A stretch of DNA of 64,000 nucleotides from Epiperipatus broadwayi (Eukaryota; Onychophora; Udeonychophora; Euonychophora; Peripatidae). How positions within the stretch are numbered: position 1 is the stretch's first letter; each line of letters opens with the position of its first letter. The notes beneath the pieces are model-generated. The model had not been told where the DNA came from. It saw only the letters and a program-made list of their open reading frames with translations, and searched no databases. The stretch is taken from the NCBI GenBank assembly GCA_028023455.1, contig JAQFVV010000111.1, forward strand, positions 3,333,443 to 3,397,442, read 5' to 3'. The translations under genes and the position numbers were made by a program. Shown piece by piece: positions 49,930-62,365 of this stretch.

Positions 49930-50870
49930 ACATATAACACTAGCTGTAGTAAGTTCAAAGAACTAACCAAATTAGTTTTCATGCTCAAGAAATATGGATT
50001 TGTGATCTGGATTGTTTTTGATCCTTTTGTACAAATTTTGGTGGTGGGATAGTCTTGTTGTGAGGCTGGATAGGATTCTCCAAAATACACAGTGCTGCAG
50101 TTCATTTGATTGCATGAAATTTTGTATGCAGTATGGGGGGTTTGTTCAGAGGCAGTTTATTTTTAGAATTGTAGATCAAATAATTGAGAATGGGTGGATT
50201 TTAAAGGCTAATTCTGTATAATTCTGAACAAATTTTAATTATACTTTGAGAAATGTTAGGGATATAGGGGAGATATATCGAGGGTTTGATATAGGTGGCA
50301 TGGGTTTAGGTCTAATTTTGATATAAAACTTGTTAAGAATAGTGGTATAGCATAATTCATTGATATATTTTTCAATGTTAGATTTGCGGTCAGCTTCTAG
50401 CTTGTACAGGTTGAAATTTTTGTGCAGAAATGTTTCCAGAACTAGAATACTTATGTGAATTAGGAACTATAGATTCAGGATATATTATGCCTTTGATTTC
50501 AATAGGTTTTAGTATCATTTTGTAGCATCTCATTGGATTTATAAGTTGAGAAACTTGATTCTCTTCAATGGTTCATCATGTTCGATGGTGCAAGCTAATG
50601 AGGATATATGTGTGAGATCATGTCTGCTGATATTGTTAATTTGAAGCTCAGAAACACAAATAAAAACCTCATCAATGAATTGCATATATATAATCACAGG
50701 TGTGCATTGGAGGTATTTAAGAAAATTTTCTGTTTCAATACTGTTCAACACAATTTCGGATGTAATGCCACTTGTAGGCAGTCCCATAGGCCAACCATTT
50801 TCCTTGGTGTAATATTATTTATTGAAGAGGGCAGTTATATCTTGGTTGATCCAATTTAAACATTAAATGA
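49930..50870 (-). pseudogene. Penelope-like retroelement relic (RT fragment plus GIY-YIG-like remnant)
   Basis: On the minus strand, from about 50820, a frame reads NKYYYTKENGWPMGLPTSGI then TSEIVLNSIE, and further on IIYMQFIDEVFI. This is the pattern of the RT block around the catalytic aspartates in Penelope-like elements (a G-x-P-M-G-x-P-T-S box, then a Y-x-R-Y-V-D-D-like box, here changed to MQFIDE, so the second catalytic Asp is lost). Farther along the minus strand, at about 50135-50040, are a K-N-K-L-P-L-like linker, CSTVYFGES and, one frame over, SLTTRLSHHQ. These fit the start of the GIY-YIG nuclease module (Cys-x-Tyr-x-Gly-Glu ... Thr-Arg-x-x-x-His). The 82-codon frame at 50787-50539 is the best-kept piece; everything else is interrupted. 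Confidence 0.75.
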
Positions 50871-51845
50871 TGAAATTAATTTTTTACTGTGAGTAGTTAG
50901 ATGCTATTAATGCCTGTTTAATAATAATGTCAATTGATTCTTTAATTCTATGAAATCTAGGGATGCAATCCTAAATTGATTATTGATAATTGTATATTTT
51001 ATTTTGTGGATTATATATTAAAATACAGGAAAATTGTATTTTTAATTTTGTGGATTACATACTAAATAAAATACTGGACAATATAGAATACATTACATTA
51101 TTAGTTTTAAACACAACTTAGATATTAGAAATCAAAATGTTCATCAAATATTATTTGAAATATATGTTTATAATTTTAATATCACAGTAATTATTTATAT
51201 TTAATTAGTAATTAATTATTATTTTTTTAAAATATTATTTAATAATTATTTTATTGTAAAAAAAGTAATTTATTTTACATTTTGTAAAAAAAAAATATAT
51301 TTGTTTTCTTCAAGGGTACACTTCAACTGATCTCTTCTTAAAGAGCTTTAATCTTTCTAAAGAGAAAGTCAATAACTTGCACATGCACACACAATCTTTT
51401 TGATGAATGAGAAGCAGAATTAGAACAGGTTGACAACTGAGTTGATTGTTTTAAAGAGTTTTTTAAATTTAAAAAAGAATAAAAAGAAAAACATTTCTGA
51501 ATTATAAAAAAAAAATAGAAAAATATGATTATTTTTTTAATAAAACAATAAAAATGCCTTTCATATTACATCAAAACAGGAATTTATCAATTATAGAAGC
51601 CACAAATGGAGAGTTTAAAAAATAAAGGGTCAACATTTTTATAACCTGTATTTTTATGGCTCTGATTTGAGATCATCCAGATAATGGGTGTGAAAATAGC
51701 ATAAGATTAAGTGATGGATTAAATTCATTGCATTAAGTAAATACCTTTACTAAGTATACCAGGGAAAATATTAACATAAAAACAGGATAAAATTTTAATA
51801 ATTTTTATTAGTTATTTATTAGACTAGAGATTATCCAATAATGTA
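50871..51845. other. AT-rich DNA, no gene
   Basis: Local duplication of a GTATTTTATTTTGTGGATTA-like phrase near 50991-51065; otherwise nothing. Confidence 0.5.
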
Positions 51846-52095
51846 TAATATTTCTGTAGTGTAATTTTCACTACACCACTCTCATGCAATGTAGGGACTG
51901 GTTTCTATCTACTTTTAACACTTTGTGGAGGGATGTGATCATAAACATATTACCAAAGACATGTAAAAAAGATATATGATCTCCAAGATGCACATTTCAT
52001 GCTGAGCCAACACTCACCAGTTGGACCAGATCACAAACTCTTACATATATTGTGCATGAGAGTGATGTTTGAAAATTACATTATACAGACATATT
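51846..52095 (+). mobile_element. MITE-like element F with terminal inverted repeats of about 45 bp and the shared core
   Basis: Left end TCTGTAGTGTAATTTTCACT...CTCTCATGC (51854-51888) is inverted at the right end, GCATGAGAGTG...AATTACATTATACAGA (52049-52087). Inside is the core ACATTTCATGCTGAGCCAAC then CACCAGTTGGACCAGATCAC. About 250 bp without coding capacity. Confidence 0.78.
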
Positions 52096-52179
52096 ATTCA
52101 GAATTGGATAATCTATAGTCTAATGAATGACTAATAAAAATAATTAATATACTTTCATTAGATAATTTATGTCAAAATT

Positions 52180-52475
52180 GTGAGAGCAGCACATTTGACA
52201 ATCAATTAAACAGTAGTAATTTGCTATCTATCTATATATTGGATAATGGGAAAGATATGTGTAAGAGATTGTTGTCTGAGACAACTGATAACTTTTGGTT
52301 AAGCATGAAATGTACATATTGAGGATCATAGATATTTTTCACATGTCTTTGGTTCAGATGTTTATGATTACATCCCTCCACATGGTGTCAAAACTGGATG
52401 TAAACCAGTCCCTACCTTGCATGAGAATGGTGTAGTGAAAATTACATTACAGAAATATTATTCATTATATGATAA
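52180..52475 (-). mobile_element. MITE-like element G, inverted relative to F
   Basis: Reverse complement of 52250-52475 follows element F closely (TGTAATTTTCACTACACCAT, TAGGGACTGGTTTACATCCA, GTGGAGGGATGTAATCATAA, AAAGACATGTGAAAAATATC, then the core). The inner end is diverged, and its second terminal repeat is not clear. F and G together form a large inverted pair. Confidence 0.75.
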
Positions 52476-55400
52476 AATTTGTTCTTATTAAAAAATTGTC
52501 TTTGATTGGAACACCTTAATAATGTTATTATTTGCAGCATATTGTTGTCAGAGGAAAGTTGAATGGAATTCTCAAAAAGTATACAATGCATACTTGAAAC
52601 ATTTCAAACAGCTTCCAGGAAGATAATTGAATTAGCTGAGAATTTAAAACATATATTTTGTTGTAAATTTATAAGTATCTCAATAATAATACAAAAATAA
52701 TTTTATTTTTAAACTTCAATATTAGCTCATCAATATAGAAAAGTGATAAGACTATACAAATGAGTTAATTATATGGATACTTTCTTTAGTACTCCTCAAG
52801 TTTCTAAATAATAAATTTATATAAAAATATAGAAAAAAATGTGTATAAAAGCTAAATTTTGTAATATTTCTTATGATTTCTAGAAGTACTGATATATATA
52901 AATTCATAGAAATCAGTCAACACTTAAAACAATTCCAATATCAAGAACAATCAACAATCTCATCTGTTGTCATGACAACTTCCTTTTAACAATAAAGATG
53001 GATTTCCACCTTTATTTATGATATAATATATTTATATAGAGATTGAAAATAAATATATATACTTTAGAATTTTTTAAAAAAAAAATCAATCATTTGATTG
53101 GTTACAACATATTACACTGCCATTTCAGTAGTAAACATTTATATTCCTAAAAAATCCATTATATATTGGTTAAATATATAAATCAAACAACTTCAGTTTA
53201 TAACAGCAAAGATATATTTAAAGTCAACATGTAGCAATTATTTTGATTTTTTTTTTCAAATACATGGCTTATAACCAACCCAGGTAACTATCTAAAAGTG
53301 GAATAGAAATATCTAGGTAAAAAAACAACAGCTCTAGGTTAATCTGATTGGACAATATAGCATTAGTTTAATATTTATAATAATTACATTGCTGTAATGA
53401 GATGAGGATTTCATTGATGGTTTAAGATAAATTATAAGTGTATTGGTGCTAAAATCACATTTACCTTAATAATAAATAATTTACAAAGCTGCGAGACTCA
53501 ACAAAAAGAATCATTCAGTATAAAATCAGGAGCTGTATTTTAAAATCTGTGATAAATGATAGATAAGTTAATAGGATTGTTTGAATTTAAAAAAAAAATT
53601 GACAAAACTTTTAGAATCTAGATTTTTTAGTTATATGTTTAATATTGCTAACTGATAACATATTAATTGTCTGACCCTATTTATTATAAAATGAAGACAT
53701 TACTTAAGAATGGATAGCAAAATTATACTTTTATAACAATAACCTTTTAAAGAAGATATAAATAATATACCGAAAAAAAAATCTTCCCATAAATATGCTA
53801 GTGTTGTATGAAATCTCAATTTTGCTATATTCATTTTTATCATCTCACATGATAAGTTAGTACTTCCAATCTCTTAATATTTCTTTAAAAAACATCTCTA
53901 TAATCAAATTTAGAAAATTTAAATACTGTTGATCAAAAATGTATCCACATTGGCAGTGACATCACCTTTCATTTTTACATTTTATCTAATCAGCTTTTAC
54001 TTTCCACCCATCATATAAATTACTCTTTAGTAAATAAAGAGAGGTAAAAAAAATTGAATAAATTTATTTAGATATTAATAATGTTTGGAGATTCTAAATA
54101 AAGAAAAATAAAACAAAATGTAATTATACTTATATAGTAAGGCAAAGTAATCTTTAAAGAGTCCCTTGCTGGGCTAAGCTTTCTTCACCAATTTTTCAGA
54201 AGAGCAGTGTAAAAAACTATTCCCCATTACGTTTGTCAATTGTCATGTGGTAAGAGTTTTAATGATTTTATATTTGTTTTATCTCCTAATTAAGAAAGGA
54301 TAAATACTTGTTAGCTGTGTTAGTTAAATGCAATATAATATTATTAATTAGTTGTAGGCCAGCTATCTTACTGAACAATAATAAATAATCATCTGGGTTA
54401 ACAACAAGCTAGTTATTTTAAAAAAGAAGTCTCAACCTTGTCAAAAAATTTCAAGGCAACCCAAACACAGATTTGAATCAAGGGTATAGGCATGATGCAT
54501 AGATTTGTTATCATTGTTTAATGGGTTTCTTCAAAAAAAATATTTGTAATATATAATAGTAAGTTGATATATAGCATAAAGATAATGAGTCAAAAATAAA
54601 ATAAAATTTCTCTTTCAGAGATTAGCACTCAATATATTTAAAGACTAGAAACTATAAATTATTTAGGCAACTAAGGTCTTTAAATAATGATTCTGAATTC
54701 TGTTTACAGAATTACAACTTAAGTATTAAATTCCTCTGAATCTGAAAAAGTTAAAATGGAATAGTCTGACTGTATTAAAAATAAAAACAAATGAAACAGG
54801 TAACAATCGTAAAAAGAAAAAGGAAAATTTCTTTATCTAAAAAAGTTGAAAGGCGATGTATGAGAATAGCATTTGGAAATTTTATTGTCTAATTGTTTAC
54901 AGGTAAATGGAAGTACAGCAGCATTAATTAAATATTTTAAAAATATTGTTTGTAGAACTTTATGAAGAAATTGTACTGCAACCTGGCTTCAATTCTGAGC
55001 TGAATAAACTTTAACATTTCAAGCAACCTATAGATTCTTCTTCTGATTATACACTAATGGTCAATAAGATAGCTGGTCTATAATTAACTGAATTTATTGT
55101 ATAATATTGTACATAATCAACACAGTTAGCTAGATTTTTTAGCTAGAGGAAAAAACAATGATGAAAATATTTTACACCTCTACATAGTTATTGGAGAGCT
55201 TGGTGAGTAATGCCTTTTTCACAGTTTCTCTATGAGGAGCTCTGGAGAAGTCTTATTGCACCAAGTATAAGCAATCCAAGCCTATAATGTCTTATATTTT
55301 GTTAAACATTACAGTATTTTTTTTATTTTTAAAAATACTATAATAATTCAAAATCACAGTAAACAATAAACATAAAATGGGCTAAGTATTTATCACATTT

Positions 55401-55617
55401 TTATTATCCATTAATAAATATACTTCATTTTTCAGATTGAATTTATATTTAAAGAAGTTCATTAATCTGATTAGTTCATGTTATTTATAAATATTTTACT
55501 CTAGTTAAAAACAGCTACATTTTTATTTACTAAATAATATGAGATATACTTGCAATACAAGAAATTTTTAAAGACTTAGAATTAGATCATATGTGATATA
55601 AATGAGTAAGGAAATTT
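52476..55617. other. Long AT-rich interval, no gene
   Basis: No frame over 60 codons with any signature and no recognised repeat family on either strand. Confidence 0.5.
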
Positions 55618-55710
55618 TCTGGAGTAATAGAAAAGAAAAGCTATAGACTGGAGTAACCAGATTAAATATAGTAAGAGCTTTAACTTTACCTTGAGTGAAC
55701 ATGGTTGAAA
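55618..55710 (+). pseudogene. Possible remnant of an RTE-type LINE 3' end (weak)
   Basis: TCTGGAGTAATAGAAAAGAA then AAGCTATAGACTGGAGTAAC and, later, ATGGTTGAAA follow the order of the last 100 bp of the 27 kb LINE (GGAGAAGAGAAGCTACAGAT, CGGAGAAGATGG, AATGGTTGA). Divergence is high, so chance cannot be excluded. Confidence 0.35.
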
Positions 55711-56473
55711 GTCATGAGGATATGATTAGTTATTTAGCTTAGTTAACTATGGGCTGTTTACCAAAAAGCTTTTGAATGACCTGCAAAAACATTTCAAATT
55801 CTACTTTCTATTCAATTAAAATGATTCTGGATGTATGGGTGATTTTATAACTTACTACATAGTAAAGTTTTTTAAAATTAAAATGGAGAATAGTATATTA
55901 TGAAAGTGTCAATATTATCAACACAAAAATAAAATAAAAAATAGAAAATTTAGGTTTAATTTAAAAAATAATTTTTTCACTTTATCACTCTTTTACAAGA
56001 TAAAAGTTTCTAATAAATATTTTTTTTAAAAGAAATATATATATAAACACTTGGCTAAAATTAAAAAAATAAATTACAATCTAATAAATCTTAAATGCAG
56101 AAAATATTGTAATGTAATCAATAAATAGTTTTAGCATAAATAAATAATCACCATAACATTAATTTATGAAAATTAAAAGTGTATTTACTTTTAACAGTGA
56201 TTAGAGTGGAGGGAACTCATTAGAAACTTCAGAAAGCAATATTTTAAATTTTTTAAAAATATATAAAATCATTATTTTTAAATTCAATTTGGAAAAAAAA
56301 AACATTGTTTCTGCATTAAATTAAAAGCAAAAATGATTTGGAGATGGAAAAATAAAAACAATTTACAGGACAGTTATAAATGTTTTTTTTTTTTTTTAAA
56401 AAAAAAAAAATTAAGTTTATATAAATCATAAATATTACCAAAAGCACACTTTTCTTTATTTTGCTGTAATATC
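55711..56473. other. AT-rich DNA, no gene
   Basis: T-run followed by A-run at about 56383-56411; nothing else. Confidence 0.5.
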
Positions 56474-56579
56474 ATATAAATGCAATTTATCCAAACCACT
56501 TCAAAGGTGTATGTATATGTACAAATAAAAAGTTTTGCTAAAAAGTGTTTGAAGTGGTTTGGATAAATTGTATTTATAT
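56474..56579. repeat. Inverted repeat, 32-bp arms and 42-bp loop
   Basis: 56474-56505 (ATATAAATGCAATTTATCCA...) and 56548-56579 are reverse complements with one mismatch. A small hairpin or MITE-like remnant; the 70-codon minus frame across it is incidental. Confidence 0.85.
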
Positions 56580-56967
56580 AAATCAAATAAAGTGTTAACT
56601 AAAAATAACCCAGCAATACTAAAATGCCATTTTTAAAATTACAATTACTGATTTTGCATAGACTTTTATTATCTCAATAGTTTATAATAAAATATTAAAA
56701 GAGAAATGCTCTTGTAATTTGTCAAGCCTTGTGGAGTAAACTATTACTGGTGATTACAAATAGCTTTATTGCTTGATCCTAGTTATATTTTTTCAAAAAA
56801 CATCATGAGATTATAAAACATAGATATAAAATTGAATTCCTAAAAATGTGCAAAATAATGTAGAAATTAGTTAGAAATTTGAAGTTTGCATGGTAATAGT
56901 TTCGGATATAAAATTATTAATAAATTGCAATTATAATTTAATATTCACTTTCTGTTTTAAAAAGTAT

Positions 56968-57372
56968 ATTATCATCATTATTATCATCATCATGTTGCAA
57001 GCTGAAAATATTTCAATGTTTAATTCAATTACTCCAGTTTATACTTTATACTTAACAAATTTTTATATTTCATCCATGTATCTTACACATGGTCTTTTTC
57101 TAGGTCTTTTACTTTCTCCTGGAATCCAATTTAAAACTGCAACTGTCTGATTATTAACATCTCTTTTACAAAGATGTCTAGTCCAAATCCATTTTAGTCT
57201 TTAATTATTCAATGATATTATTGATATTTGTTTGTTCTCTCATCCACATATTACATTTTTAATATCTTGTTACTCCAACATACCTCTCACCATTTTTCAC
57301 TCAGTTATTTGAAGTCACTGTATTTCTCTTTTGTTAAGTATTCAAGTAATTTCTACCAAAAGCACTCCATTC
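56968..57372 (-). pseudogene. RTE-type LINE fragment (C-terminal part), strongly decayed
   Basis: Read on the minus strand, the segment from about 57372 to 57071 follows the 27 kb LINE. Landmarks are TACTTAACAAAAGAGAAATA (TLNRSAIQR region), GTATGTTGGAGTAACAAGAT (MLGVTRR region), a GTGGATGAGAGAACAAACAA stretch, ATGGATTTGGACTAGACATC (W-x-W-A-G-H-I region), TTAAATTGGATTCCAGGAGA (ILNWIPRD region) and AAGTAAAAGACCTAGAAAAA. Beyond it, (ATC)n-type sequence at 56968-56994 is the reverse complement of a TGA-type tail and may be the LINE's 3' terminus. Many stops and indels; the plus frame at 56890-57150 is a shadow. Confidence 0.75.
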
Positions 57373-58864
57373 AAGTTTAATTAATTAAAACCATTATGAA
57401 TGCATCTGTATTAATAATTTAAGGAATTTATAGTTGTCAAATTCTTCTAATTCATCTATTGAACATTATTTTATTGTTTTTACACATTAACTTTAACCCT
57501 ATTTTTTAAACAGTTTTATTTAACTTAAAAATACTATTTGCTTGTTTGTTTATTTGGGTCAAATCTTTTAAATGTTCTCAAATGTTTTTATTGATTTTGG
57601 AAAATATGTTTGTTTGTAAAATAAAATTTTAAAATCAAGGTTTGATATATTTAAATTCAATAGAATTGCTTGAAAATTAACATATAACTAAGTTATAACA
57701 CCCTAATTTATTTAAAACATCTTTTCAGTATGCTAAAGTTTGATAGATATGAAACAGAGGGTCAAAAAATATAAAGATATATTTAATAACTTCACATTTT
57801 GTAGGTAACAATTATTCTTAGAATTTTTATTTGTTTTAAATAATGTTTATGAGAGGGCAGTTTAATTTTTTTTTCAAATTAATAAGAATTTTTAAACCAT
57901 TTTAAACTCTTAATATATATATATATATATATATTGTACCATTCAAAATAATATGCTCACTTAACAAGATTCAAATCCTAAGCAAAAGTACCTCAAATCT
58001 GATCATGCTCAAGATACACAGGTCTGGAGTAATCCTGAATTCTACCTATTTGCCTATTCTTCAAGTCTCTGACCCAATGAACAACAATCCCGATAATACA
58101 GTATAATTATTTTAATTCCAGGTCCAGAAGCAAAGCAGTCAAGCATAAGATCAGACTGATGATGATGATCGAGATAAGAGTAGCTCAGGAATTACATTTA
58201 TTAAAGTTATATTTATTAATGCTAAGTTATTAGCTAAAGAAAATAATTCTAAATATTAATTAGAAAATAATAATTCAAAACAAACCAGGATTTACATGAA
58301 ATATATATTTAATAAAATATTGAAAAATGCATATACATGTTACAAAAGATTTCACGCTTGGAATAATATTGTCTATTTACAAAACTTGGGATGTTTTTAT
58401 AAAATCCTCTCTACATTAATTATTTAACAAATATAATTTTCTGGAGTGTATTGTAACTTGTGTGGAGTTAATATGCATATTTAGTAATATTTTACTAACA
58501 GAACATTGTGGATGCCTAAAATAAATATAAAAGATCATGACAGGTTTAGTAGTAAATGATTTATTTGGTAAACAGGCAAAATATACAATCTCAATCACTT
58601 ATCTACATTATGAAAATTATTATATATACTTTTATTGGCATTGTTTGGGAAAGACATCTTTGGAACTTATAAATAAGAAACAAACAATGCACTACATTTG
58701 CGAGAATACATGCATCTTTGGGGAATCGATAGGTATTTTAAAAGAAATCAGCTTTAAAATCAACATACTGACTAATTAGCATGTTGGCACATTTCATGAA
58801 TGAGTCATTATTTCCAACACCTAATGAAAGCTCAAACAGGCATAAATCCATTAAATAAAACAAT
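57373..58864. other. AT-rich DNA, no gene
   Basis: (AT)n at about 57912-57934. A GATGATGATGATCGA patch at 58159-58173. Frames at 58416-58598 and 58537-58779 overlap on opposite strands and are unsupported. Confidence 0.45.
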
Positions 58865-59330
58865 AATGATGCTAGCATGTCATTAAAGAAATATGGATCT
58901 TATGGTAGTTTGAATACAACATCATTTTAAGACATTTGACAATGACTGAGGATTGATACATCTGCCATTTTGATGGTACAGTATCGAATGGAGAGGCTTG
59001 GTTTGAATGCCCAGAGCTAGCTGTATGGAACTTCTGCAGCACAATCAAAACCCTAGAAACCTCACATTCCACAGGGAGTAGCGTATACCCCTGATTATGA
59101 ATGAATTTTGAAAAGTAGACCAGAAGCTTCGAACTTCCAAAGTCCCCAATGACCAAGCAGTAAAGAAAATATGTGTGTAACTATCATAAGAGAAAGGAAA
59201 GGTATTCCAGCAGCATTATACATGTATGATAAACTTAATATACTATATTCTGAAGCCTGTAAATGGTTTGACTCCTGCGCAATGATATATTTAAATAATG
59301 AATCATTCAGCAAATTATAATGGAGAATAA
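58865..59330. other. Unexplained GC-richer island with two minus-strand frames
   Basis: Overlapping minus-strand frames at 59313-59095 (72 codons) and 59156-58872 (94 codons) lie in different frames within an island of raised G+C. Neither product contains a motif I recognise. A decayed transposon, or part of an unrecognised exon, is possible. Confidence 0.35.
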
Positions 59331-61406
59331 CTCTTTTAACTTTGACATTAAACTAACAAAATTTGTATTTAATTTTGATTCCCATATATGTATTAACTGA
59401 TAGAATTAGCCATTGAGGCAACGGCAAGAAAAGGTGCAATAATTATACTAAGGTTCACAATTTTTTAAAATAAAAATTTAAAGACAAATTCAAATAATTA
59501 AATAAAATATGCATCCACAATAAAATATTTTCGATAAAAAAATGTGAATAACAGATTTAAATATAAACCAACCTAGTGAATGATTTCTGTTACTAATTAA
59601 TAAAAGTTTACTAATAAATTTAACTAAAGTCACTGCTTCTTTTCCCATTAAACAAAAAAATAAACCCTTATTAGATTTGCAAGGTTGACTGATATTGGCA
59701 AATTAAAGAAAATGAATTATATACATTAAACAAAATAAGTTAAATATTTAATAGAGCCACACAAAGCTATATAACATGAATTAAGCATGAAAGGTAAGTT
59801 AAAAAAATACATTATATTAGGAAGGGATTACAGAGAGAGAATTTCAGAGCATAATTAATAGAAACTTATGAATTAATACACAAATAAAACGTAAGATTTT
59901 AATTATATCTTAGATAAACAGATTACCTAAGAACTTTATATTAGAGCAACTCCACATTAAAGGTTACCTAAGGATAGCAGCATTATTAGAAGTTGGCAGT
60001 TGGAACAGTGATCATGCAGTCATATTGTATGGCTGGTCAAATGGATGGAACTTGGTGGCATCAGGTAGACAGTCTTCTGAGAGGCCCAGAGAAAAGTGCT
60101 TCTTTTCTATTCACAGTTCATAGCACTGAACTTCTGTTGGCTTCTTAAAATGGAATGATGAATCAATTTTTCTGGAAAATTACCAACTCAGACATTCTGA
60201 AATAAGTTAATAACCAATTCAATGTTTAATTAGTAACTTAAAATAACTCCAAGTAAACTGAACGTAACTGACTGAAAAGTAACTGAAAGTAACTAACTGA
60301 AAAAGTAACTAAACTACCATTTCCTTTTGATCTATGGGAGCTTTTTATACACCTTATTAATCCTCCAAGAATGCAATCTCAGTTTCCCCTAGATATCTCT
60401 GTAATCTCTTGATTAAAAACAACATTTAATTAGCAAAATATTTTTAAAACAGATAAGGCTCAAAATACCATTTGATATATTTTTAAAGATTTGAAAACAA
60501 CTAACAAAAGAATTGCTTATGATTTTAATTAAGATTTATGATTTTAATTAATGAAAACAAGCTGAATCTAGATAAAGATTATTTTAGTATTTTGAGCCTT
60601 CCCCATTTTTCTTTGATTTTACTTTTCAATATTTTAATTAAATACACATATCAAACATCTAATTTTCAGCAATAAATATTAATAGAATTATTGCTTCATA
60701 TATATATATGCATCATGCACACTGCTGTTTTACTTTACTAAATATTTTTAATTTTATTAATTCCTTAGATAATTATACATACAGTGTGTGGGTGAATGGC
60801 ATATATTTATGGTGAGGTCTGAATTGTGGGCCCCACAGGAGGTTAGTGTAAATAGTGAAGCATGAAGCTCGATGATGATTAGACATTGACTGCTTAAATA
60901 TATATATATATGTGTATGTGTGTGTGTAATATAGGGAGTTTACCAATAGCTCAAACAAGCTCTTATTTTAATAAGTGTGGTGAGAGAAAATATTTATAAT
61001 CTCTATTTAGAACATTCTTATCCCCAGACCAATTGTTTTGAGCTTATGGCTCACCTCAGTGAGAAGCTAAAACATTCAGACACTAGATCTAAAATATCAA
61101 CTCTAACCCAGCACTTTTTAAATATGAAACTAATGAGAAGAAAATCTGAAATTTTCAGATACAAAAATGTCTTTAAATTCAGGTCTCTATATTACATATT
61201 TGTAAATACAAGCTTTTAAAACAATGTCACATTATATATGAATTGCTTTATTGATTATAAAATATATATCATATTTAGTATATGAACATAAGTATATATG
61301 TATAATAAATTAGTAATTGTTTTCTATTTAAAAGTGTTTTTATTTTTAATTTAAAACAATTGTTTTTTTAAAAAAGTAAACTAGAAAAATCACATTAATT
61401 AACTCC
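59331..61406. other. Mostly AT-rich DNA, no gene recognised
   Basis: About 59940-60160 and 60780-60870 are somewhat richer in G+C. A degenerate GTAACTGA-type tandem motif occurs at 60258-60312. (AT)n at 60695-60710 and 60899-60912. The plus frame at 60977-61219 (80 codons: KHSDTRSKISTLTQHFLN...) is unsupported. Confidence 0.4.
60258..60312. repeat. Degenerate short tandem motif, GTAACTGA-like
   Basis: AACGTAACTGACTGAAAAGT, AACTGAAAGTAACTAACTGA, AAAAGTAACT: about five loose copies of AAGTAACTGA over 55 bp. Confidence 0.6.
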
Positions 61407-62365
61407 TTCTGAGAAACAACTGCATGGATGCAGTCATTGCTTTAAGTGGCTGAAAAACTATCAATTTTTACATTACCATAGTGTTTTTACAGTCATTTTA
61501 AAGTTTAAAAGTACCATAATATGCTGCTCTCTTTAGAATTATTTTAAAAATAAAAAAATCAATAATATTGACATTAGAAGCACAATGGGAGAAGGCAGGA
61601 TTTTCTAAATGCTGATTGGTTGGTTCTCATTTTGAACAAAAGAAGAGTGCCTGTCAATAATTTTCACTGCTCCAACTTCTTTGTTTTGATTTTCAAAATA
61701 AAAATGAATCCTTTAGAGTGTTTTTTAGTATTTTTTTACATATTATAAATTATTTTCATTAAATATGCTGAAAATATAATTATTTTAAAAAAATAGTAAG
61801 ATTTTAGTAATAAAAAATGTACTTTTACATGAACATAAATTAAAAATAAATCAGCACGTGTCAACAATTTTCACACTTGTCAACATTTTTCATTGCCCCA
61901 AGCTCTTTATTTGATTTTCAAATAAAAATGAATGTTTAAGGGTACTTTTTTGGTATTTTTTTACATATTATAAATAATTTTGATAAAATATGCTGAAAAT
62001 ATAATTATTTTAGAAAAATAGTAAGATTTTAGTAAAAAAATTCTTTACTTTTACACAAACATAAATTGAGAGAGAAATCAATGATGTCTACAGCACTTTC
62101 TAATTTGTTACAAACTTTCTTTTTAAGTCTTCTGCTATCAAATATTTTTATAATTATAAATAGAAATTTATTTTTGAAAATACTTTTGTTCACTTTCATA
62201 ATCTGACAAATTATTAATATATCTTTTACAAATGAAACTAAAATGAATATAATATTAAAAAATGAATATATTTTTACTGCTGATTCTGTAATTGACTAAT
62301 CAAAAGTTTAGAATTTTACCTCACTTGGTCAACCAGAATATTTGACAAGAAAAAGGTTAAAACAA
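61407..62365 (-). repeat. Dispersed repeat family R1, minus-orientation copy with internal duplication
   Basis: The longest of three copies. Relative to 23.7 kb it contains an extra segment: the block from the TTTTCACTGCTCCAACTTCT phrase to AATAGTAAGATTTTAGTAA (about 61660-61820) is repeated at about 61880-62040 as TTTTTCATTGCCCCAAGCTC and so on. Ends: TTCTGAGAAACAACTGCATG near 61407, and ATATTTGACAAGAAAAAGGT near 62360. Confidence 0.75.

Noticed and set aside
48310-52475. CRISPR-like array from the repeated CATTTCATGC core
   Set aside because: Spacing is irregular, flanks are shared or inverted, and the genome is eukaryotic; the copies are dispersed mobile repeats.
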